Source: JAIBJP01 sp035639875
Lineage (GTDB): Bacteria > Actinomycetota > Thermoleophilia > Gaiellales > Gaiellaceae
Length of the DNA: 12,784 nt
Direction: 5' to 3'
Assembly: GCA_035639875.1 (NCBI GenBank)
Contig: DASQXE010000090.1
Span: forward strand, 1-12,784
The translations under genes and the position numbers were made by a program. The number at the start of each line of letters is the position of its first letter. Position 1 is the first letter of the stretch. Shown here in pieces: positions 6,295 to 10,322 of the stretch. Under the pieces are notes generated by a model. It was given only the letters and a program-made list of their open reading frames with translations, was not told the DNA's origin and made no database searches.

Positions 6295-7352
6295 CGCCGA
6301 TCGCCAAGATGATTCTCGGTTGCATCACGACCATGGCAATCGCCGCCGGAGTCGGTGGCTCGACCGCGTTAGCGCGCCAGGCATTCCATCCCGGCGGTCG
6401 CTCTGTCGGTTCGCTTGCGATCGATCCCAGGCAACCGACCGCGATCTACGCGGGCAGCGGCGTCGGAGTCTTCAAGACGTCGGACGGCGGAGCGACGTGG
6501 TCCAATACGAGGAACGGGCTGGGGAACCCGGTCGTCCTGGATGTCGTCCTCGACCCGACGCGGATTCGAACTGTCTACGTCGCGACGGACGAGGGAGTCT
6601 TCAAGAGCACCGACGGAGCAGACAGCTGGACCAGGCGGTTCTCGAGGCACGACGTCGTCCAGCTCGCCGTGCACCCGTCGAACCCGAGGGTCTTGTACGC
6701 GGGCGCGATGAGCGCCATCTTCAAGACTCGCGACGGCGGTGCTACGTGGCGTCGAGTGCTGAACTTCCGCCACGGCCACTGGGCATTGGCGCTCGCGATC
6801 GACCCGCACGTTCCGTCAACGGTGTATGCAGGCACGGGTATCGGCGTTTTCAAGACCTCGGACGGAGGACGCCATTGGCGGGCGACAAATCGCGGTCTGC
6901 CCAAACCGAGCGGCCGCGACCGCGTCGAGGGTTTCGTCCGATCGATCGCGATCGACCCGAGGCACACGACGACCGTGTATGTCGGCACGGAGCGAGGGTT
7001 CTTCCGGAGCAGGAACGGCGGCGAGAGCTGGACGGCGCCTGCCGGGCACGCCGCTCCCGCAGCGGGATATTCATGGGCATTGGCGATCCACCCGCGCAGC
7101 CCGCACATCCTGTATCTGGGCTCCTACAACGGTGTCTTCAAGAGCACCAACGGCGGCAAGACCTGGCGCGACCAGAGCAACGGCCTGCGGTACGAGACGG
7201 CGCGGCCATGGATCGAAGCAGTCGCCATCGATCCGTCGCACCCGCGAACTGTCTACGCCGGAGGAACGGGCGGCGTGTTCAAGAGCGTCGACGGCGGCGG
7301 GGTCTGGCGACGCGCGTCGCCGTTCGCCGCGCCAAGCCCGCGTAATTGGTGA
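6291..7352 (+). CDS. Secreted seven-repeat Asp-box (BNR/sortilin-like) beta-propeller
   Basis: The start at ATG 6291 overlaps the preceding stop (ATGA) and gives 353 residues; ATG 6276 is an in-frame alternative with GAGGG directly before it. Residues 1-28 are a signal peptide (KMILGCITTMAIAAG, then STALA-R). Seven Asp-boxes of the form S/T-x-D/N-G-x-x-x-W follow, near nucleotides 6480, 6606, 6726, 6858, 7009, 7142 and 7284 (TSDGGATW, STDGADSW, TRDGGATW, TSDGGRHW, SRNGGESW, STNGGKTW, SVDGGGVW). Each is preceded by a strand pair such as AIDPRQPTAIYAG and GVFK. Repeats are about 40-50 residues apart, as expected for a seven-bladed propeller with one Asp-box per blade. Such folds occur in sialidase-like, sortilin-like and photosystem II assembly factor-like proteins; no glycosidase active-site set is apparent. 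It is probably an extracellular binding protein acting with the small barrel protein. Confidence 0.85.
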   Translation: MTPIAKMILGCITTMAIAAGVGGSTALARQAFHPGGRSVGSLAIDPRQPTAIYAGSGVGVFKTSDGGATWSNTRNGLGNPVVLDVVLDPTRIRTVYVATDEGVFKSTDGADSWTRRFSRHDVVQLAVHPSNPRVLYAGAMSAIFKTRDGGATWRRVLNFRHGHWALALAIDPHVPSTVYAGTGIGVFKTSDGGRHWRATNRGLPKPSGRDRVEGFVRSIAIDPRHTTTVYVGTERGFFRSRNGGESWTAPAGHAAPAAGYSWALAIHPRSPHILYLGSYNGVFKSTNGGKTWRDQSNGLRYETARPWIEAVAIDPSHPRTVYAGGTGGVFKSVDGGGVWRRASPFAAPSPRNW

Positions 7353-7652
7353 GCATTGTGTCCCGGGCATCCGGTTCTGTCCGGACACCCAACTAGACCG
7401 AGGAGGTCACGATGTCGGGAGTCCGGGAGGTCGAGATGGAGGCAGTCGGAGGAGCGCACTCATTGCGAGGGGCCTGCCATGCTCCGGCACCGCCTCTTGC
7501 CCCGCAAACGCCAGAGCTGTCCCAACACTCCGCCAACATCTTGCTGCCGACAACGACCTCTGGTGGCCGCGATCACCTAGCTACGCGTTGCTCCCGAGTC
7601 CATCTGAGTGCATCTCATGGTCCGAGCGCCTGGAGGCAATCACGCGCTCTTT
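7353..7652. other. Gene-poor stretch with an orphan Shine-Dalgarno site
   Basis: No recognisable gene lies here. GAGGAGGT (7400-7407), a near-perfect ribosome binding site, stands 4 nt before ATG 7412. The frame that follows (MSGVREVEMEAVGGAHSLRG...) is open to 7783, but it becomes Ser/Pro/Arg-rich without family resemblance and then reads antisense through the terminator and the tRNA, so it cannot be a normal gene along its full length. It may be the preserved start of a decayed gene, or a short peptide gene whose end was lost. I see no repeat or mobile-element remnant. Confidence 0.3.
7358..7388 (+). repeat. Inverted repeat after the propeller gene
   Basis: GTGTCC (7358-7363) and GGACAC (7383-7388) are perfect complements around a 19-nt loop that itself contains CCGG twice. 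It lies 6 bp after the propeller stop, a typical terminator position, but no T-run follows, so intrinsic termination is doubtful. Confidence 0.3.
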
Positions 7653-7685
7653 CCCAACAAGAAAACCGCCGATTTGCGGCGGTTT
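7653..7685 (-). terminator. Intrinsic terminator of the tRNA-Ala/methyltransferase unit
   Basis: Read on the minus strand, AAACCGCCG and CGGCGGTTT form a perfect 9-bp stem (7663-7671 with 7677-7685) around a 5-nt loop CAAAT, followed by TCTTGTT. It begins 4 nt after the 3' end of the tRNA, as expected for its terminator. Confidence 0.85.
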
Positions 7686-7689
7686 CTAG

Positions 7690-7762
7690 TGGAGCTAGCC
7701 GGACTCGAACCGGCGACCTCCTGGGTGCGATCCAGGCGCTCTCCCAGCTGAGCTATAGCCCC
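7690..7762 (-). tRNA. tRNA-Ala, anticodon CGC
   Basis: The minus strand folds into a full 73-nt cloverleaf. The acceptor stem is GGGGCTA/TAGCTCC with discriminator A, and contains the G3:U70 wobble that is the main alanine identity element. The D arm is GCTC-AGCTGGGA-GAGC, the anticodon stem CCTGG/CCAGG with loop ATCGCAC (anticodon CGC, reading GCG), the variable loop AGGTC, and the T arm GCCGG-TTCGAGT-CCGGC. The 3' CCA is not encoded (CT follows the A), so it must be added enzymatically. The codon GCG is frequent in the surrounding genes. Confidence 0.96.
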
Positions 7763-7772
7763 GCGCGGGCAC

Positions 7773-7800
7773 AGTGTAGCTAGGCCCTTCGGCGAACCAA
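7773..7800 (-). promoter_or_regulatory. Possible tRNA promoter inside the methyltransferase 3' end
   Basis: On the minus strand, TTGGTT (7795-7800) and TACACT (7773-7778) are 16 bp apart, and the tRNA starts 10 nt after TACACT. The -35 half overlaps the last codons of the methyltransferase. The match is moderate; read-through from the operon is the alternative way to express the tRNA. Confidence 0.35.
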
Positions 7801-8418
7801 GGTGACGCCGTCCCGCACCGAGAGCTGCACTGCGACCACGCGGTCGTCGTTCGCGATGCGGTCGTTGATCTCGCGGATCGCCTTCGTCGCCTCCGAGTCG
7901 TCGTCCTCGTCCAGGACGCGGCCGCTCCAAAGCGTGTTGTCGATCGCCATCAGCCCGCGCGGCGCGAGCCGAGGCAGGAGCGCCTCGTAGTAGTTGAGGT
8001 AGTTCTCCTTGTCCGCATCGATGAAGACGAAGTCGAACTCGCCTTCCAGCTGCTTGATGGTGTCGAGCGCGGGCCCGAGGTGCACCGTGATCCGGTCGGC
8101 GTACGGGCTCTGCGCGATGTAGCGGCGCGCGACCTCGGCGTGCGTCTCGTCGGCCTCGCACGTCTCGATGTGCCCACCCTCGGGCAGGCCCGCCGCCATC
8201 GAGAGCGACGAGTAGCCGCTGTAGGTGCCGAGCTCGAGCACGCGCTTCGCCTGGAGGCCGTGGACGAGCAGCTCGAGGAAGCGGCCCTCGATCGTCCCGG
8301 TCAGCATCTGCGGCGCCCGCAACGTCGCGCGCGTCTCCTCCGCGAGCTCCTGGAGCAGCTCCGGTGGCGGAGTGGTGTGCGCGGCCGCGTAGTCGTCGAT
8401 CTCGTCTGGGACGATCAC
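7780..8418 (-). CDS. Class I SAM-dependent O-methyltransferase (caffeoyl-CoA OMT-like)
   Basis: This 212-residue protein has the length and motifs of the bacterial O-methyltransferase 3 family. The SAM-binding loop is VLELGTYSGYSS (60-71), the acidic end of the next strand is ETCEAD (about 85-90), and FIDADKENY (132-140) with DNTLWSG (160-166) supplies the usual divalent-metal ligands D134, D160 and N161. It should methylate a catechol-type or similar vicinal hydroxyl in the cytoplasm; the substrate cannot be told. It starts with GTG 8418, overlapping the upstream TGA (GTGA), and lacks a strong ribosome binding site, which points to translational coupling. It is the last protein gene of the minus-strand operon, 17 bp before the tRNA. 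Confidence 0.93.
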   Translation of the reverse strand: MIVPDEIDDYAAAHTTPPPELLQELAEETRATLRAPQMLTGTIEGRFLELLVHGLQAKRVLELGTYSGYSSLSMAAGLPEGGHIETCEADETHAEVARRYIAQSPYADRITVHLGPALDTIKQLEGEFDFVFIDADKENYLNYYEALLPRLAPRGLMAIDNTLWSGRVLDEDDDSEATKAIREINDRIANDDRVVAVQLSVRDGVTLVRRRA

Positions 8419-8684
8419 CGGCGAGGCGCTTCTGTGAGCTTGCCCTCGCCGATCCGCTCTGCCATGTCATTCGACTCCTCGCGGTAGGCGGAGCCGTCCT
8501 CGAACTCGATCCACGGGAAGCGCTTCTGGCCTGTACGCCTGACGGTCTCCTCGCGGGGGCCGAACCACTTCTCGACAACGATCTCGTAGTTGACGCCCTG
8601 CTCGTCGAGGGCCTTCTGCACCTTCCAGCACGGGTGCGGGCCCTTGACCCACAGGTTCCTGCAGCGATGGAGCTTGACCGCCAT
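8415..8684 (-). CDS. Glutaredoxin / GST N-terminal-like small protein
   Basis: This 89-residue thioredoxin-fold protein starts at ATG 8684 with GGAGG 6 nt upstream. The N-terminus KLHRCRNLWVKGPHPCWKVQ provides a first strand, a possible active-site C19 (in HPCW) at the start of the first helix, and an additional C8. KALDEQGVNYEIV is the helix-strand typical of GST-N and glutaredoxin folds, RFPWIEFEDGS contains the cis-Pro turn and following strands, and REESNDMAERI resembles the Glu-Ser step that contacts the gamma-glutamyl group in GSTs. The GST C-terminal helical domain is absent, so it is a single-domain form. Its ATG directly abuts the hydrolase stop (TGAATG), and its own stop overlaps the methyltransferase start. 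Actinobacteria mostly use mycothiol, so a true glutathione role is doubtful. Confidence 0.8.
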   Translation of the reverse strand: MAVKLHRCRNLWVKGPHPCWKVQKALDEQGVNYEIVVEKWFGPREETVRRTGQKRFPWIEFEDGSAYREESNDMAERIGEGKLTEAPRR

Positions 8685-9359
8685 TCAACCCTCCGTTCGT
8701 TCGACGCGCGAGCCGCCAATGATCGCATCGCGGCCGTCGGCGAAGCGCACCCAGGCCTTGCCCTTGCCGTCGTAGTCGGGCGACCAGACGACCAGCGTCG
8801 CCTCCTCCCCGCCGACCCGGACGCGCTCGGTGCCCTCGGGATCGAGGCCGCTCCAGACGCGGACGAACGGATTGTGCTCCCGCTCGCGGCCGATCGTCGT
8901 CTCGTCGGTGTGGCCGGGGAGAACGCGAAGCTCGTCGGGAAGCTGCATCAGCACGTCCATGACGGAGCGGCGGATCTGGGCGAAGTCGCCGCCGCCGACG
9001 GCGTCCTTGAAGAGGACGTCGCCCGTGAGGCACAGGACCTCGTTGACGACGAAGGCGAGGTGGTCGTCCTTGTGGCCCGGAGTCGGCAGCGCCCGGATGA
9101 TCAACCCGCCCGTCTCGAGGTCGCCCTTCACGACCGGGCAGTCGTAGCGGGCGAGAATCTCGGCGTCGCCGGCGACGTGGTCGTGGTCGGCGTGTGTCGT
9201 CAGCAGGTGCGTGACGTGTAGCCCCTCACGCTCGACCGCCGCGAAGAGCGGCTCGAGCGGCGCGCCCGAGTCGACGAACACCGCCGTCCCGCCGGGCTCG
9301 TCGGCGATCAGGTACGCGTTCGAGAGCCAGTCGGGATGAAGGCTTCGCTCGACGATCAC
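8685..9359 (-). CDS. Metallo-beta-lactamase-fold hydrolase (glyoxalase II-like)
   Basis: This protein starts at GTG 9359 (224 residues; VIVERSLHPDWLSNAYLIAD); the open frame extends upstream, but that part is Arg/Pro-rich, overlaps the divergent gene and has no homology I recognise. The fold is shown by AVFVDSG (28-32), the metal motif THADHDHVAG (H56, D58, H59, D60, H61), TPGHKDDH (second histidine), LTGDVLF and LPGHTDETTIG. The metal motif has Asp where the canonical HxHxDH has its second His, a variant found in some branches. A C-terminal segment of about 45 residues (WSPDYDGKGKAWVRFADG) forms an extra beta-rich appendix. It is the first gene of a three-gene operon, immediately followed by the GST-N-like gene, suggesting thioester or thiol-adduct hydrolysis. 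It probably has a leaderless mRNA (TATATA 5 nt upstream). Confidence 0.9.
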   Translation of the reverse strand: MIVERSLHPDWLSNAYLIADEPGGTAVFVDSGAPLEPLFAAVEREGLHVTHLLTTHADHDHVAGDAEILARYDCPVVKGDLETGGLIIRALPTPGHKDDHLAFVVNEVLCLTGDVLFKDAVGGGDFAQIRRSVMDVLMQLPDELRVLPGHTDETTIGREREHNPFVRVWSGLDPEGTERVRVGGEEATLVVWSPDYDGKGKAWVRFADGRDAIIGGSRVERTEG

Positions 9360-9403
9360 GTTCGTATATATGACGAAATTTGACTTCGCTTGTGGAGGGG
9401 TGC
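9360..9403. promoter_or_regulatory. Divergent promoter region with a TATATA box
   Basis: This short AT-rich gap separates the leftward hydrolase operon from the rightward regulator. TATATA (9365-9370) is self-complementary and lies 5 nt before the hydrolase GTG, the distance expected for a -10 box of a leaderless transcript. On the plus strand GGAGGGG (9394-9400) is the ribosome binding site for ATG 9404. No convincing -35 was found in either direction. Confidence 0.45.
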
Positions 9404-10171
9404 ATGCTCGCCCCAGCCACCGAATGGGGAGGGGACGTGCGAGGAGGCGATTCCTCGCTGCGGCAGATGACCACGGCGCCGAAGGCGGCGGCGCCGGATG
9501 AAGGGCGTGGCTCCGGCCTCGACGAGCAGCCAATACCCGTGTTTCTTGTTGCGGATGTGTGCGTCTACCGCGAATTGCTGGTCGATGCGCTCGCCGACCA
9601 GGAGGGCCTCGAAGTGGTCGGCGGCACGCCCGCCGACATCGCAAGCATGGCGATCGGCATCGCCGAGCCCGCCGTCGTCCTGCTGGACGCGTCGTCGGGC
9701 TCGGCCGCCGCTCGCGTCCAGGCGCTCGCTGCCGCAGTGCCCGCCGCGACGATCGTGGCGGTGGGTATCCACGACGACGAAGCCACGCTGCTCGAGCTCG
9801 TCGAGGCCGGGGTCGCGGGTTACGTCACCGCCGAGCAACCGCTCGAGGAGCTCATCGAATCCGTCGTCGCGGCGGCCAACGGGGAACTGCGGTGCTCTCC
9901 CCGGGTTTCGGGCGCCCTCGCCAGGCGCGTGGCCGCCTTGAAAGCCGAGCTGCCGGCCGAACGCCGTGAACGCCGGCTCACGCGCCGTCAACAGGAGATC
10001 GCGAGGCTCATCTCCGAAGGCCTCTCGAACAAGCAGATCGCGAGGCGGCTTTCGATCGAGCATGCGACGGTGAAGAACCACGTGCACAACATTCTCTCCA
10101 AGCTCGGGGTGAGCCACCGCGACGACGTCACGGCGTTCATCCGCACGTCGCCGCTCACGGCCCTGGACTAA
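9404..10171 (+). CDS. NarL/LuxR-family response regulator with a degenerate receiver
   Basis: ATG 9404 has GGAGG 5 nt upstream and gives 255 residues; the first 40 or so form a disordered Ala/Gly/Glu-rich leader. The receiver (about 43-160) has FLVADVCVYRELL, in which only D51 remains of the usual acidic pair; PAVVLLDAS supplies the phospho-acceptor D95; the conserved lysine is replaced (GYVTAEQ, A143). The output domain (about 190-250) is a textbook LuxR HTH: RRLTRRQQEIARLISEGLSN, then KQIARRLSIEHATVKNHVHN. It should bind DNA as a dimer. With Lys and one acidic residue missing, phosphorylation control may be altered or absent. No histidine kinase gene is adjacent. It is divergent from the hydrolase operon, which makes the shared gap a natural target for it. 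Confidence 0.92.
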   Translation: MLAPATEWGGDVRGGDSSLRQMTTAPKAAAPDEGRGSGLDEQPIPVFLVADVCVYRELLVDALADQEGLEVVGGTPADIASMAIGIAEPAVVLLDASSGSAAARVQALAAAVPAATIVAVGIHDDEATLLELVEAGVAGYVTAEQPLEELIESVVAAANGELRCSPRVSGALARRVAALKAELPAERRERRLTRRQQEIARLISEGLSNKQIARRLSIEHATVKNHVHNILSKLGVSHRDDVTAFIRTSPLTALD

Positions 10172-10251
10172 GCCGGATACACACGAGGCCTAGCCGCGGC
10201 CGGTGGGCTCGTAGACCGAAGTTGTGCCCCCCGGTCCATTGCTTTGCCGCG

Positions 10252-10315
10252 CCCCCTCTCCAGAGAATCGAAACGCCGCAGGGATAGTCCCTGCCTTACC
10301 TTCGGAAAGGGGGAG
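10252..10315 (+). promoter_or_regulatory. Structured 5' leader that can cover the ribosome binding site
   Basis: CCCCCTCTCC (10252-10261) pairs with GGAAAGGGGG (10304-10313) in nine of ten positions, enclosing a perfect 7-bp hairpin GCAGGGA-TAG-TCCCTGC (10278-10294). The ribosome binding site GGAG (10312-10315), 7 nt before ATG 10323, overlaps the closing strand. A small alternative hairpin, CCTT-CGGA-AAGG (10299-10310), would compete with it. It matches no riboswitch class I can recall. The rest of 10172-10251 shows no gene. Confidence 0.45.
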
Positions 10316-10322
10316 TTCCGCT

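Noticed and set aside
6047..7345. A 432-codon plus-strand frame overlapping the barrel and propeller genes
   Set aside because: It is Arg-rich and low in hydrophobic residues; the Asp-box repeats prove the other frame.
7640..8728. A 362-codon minus-strand frame over the methyltransferase, terminator and tRNA
   Set aside because: It reads through the tRNA and gives the low-complexity Ser/Arg product typical of a shadow frame.
10200..10322. Known riboswitch (c-di-GMP or ydaO type) in the leader of the secreted protein
   Set aside because: The conserved core sequences of these classes are missing; only generic hairpins are seen.
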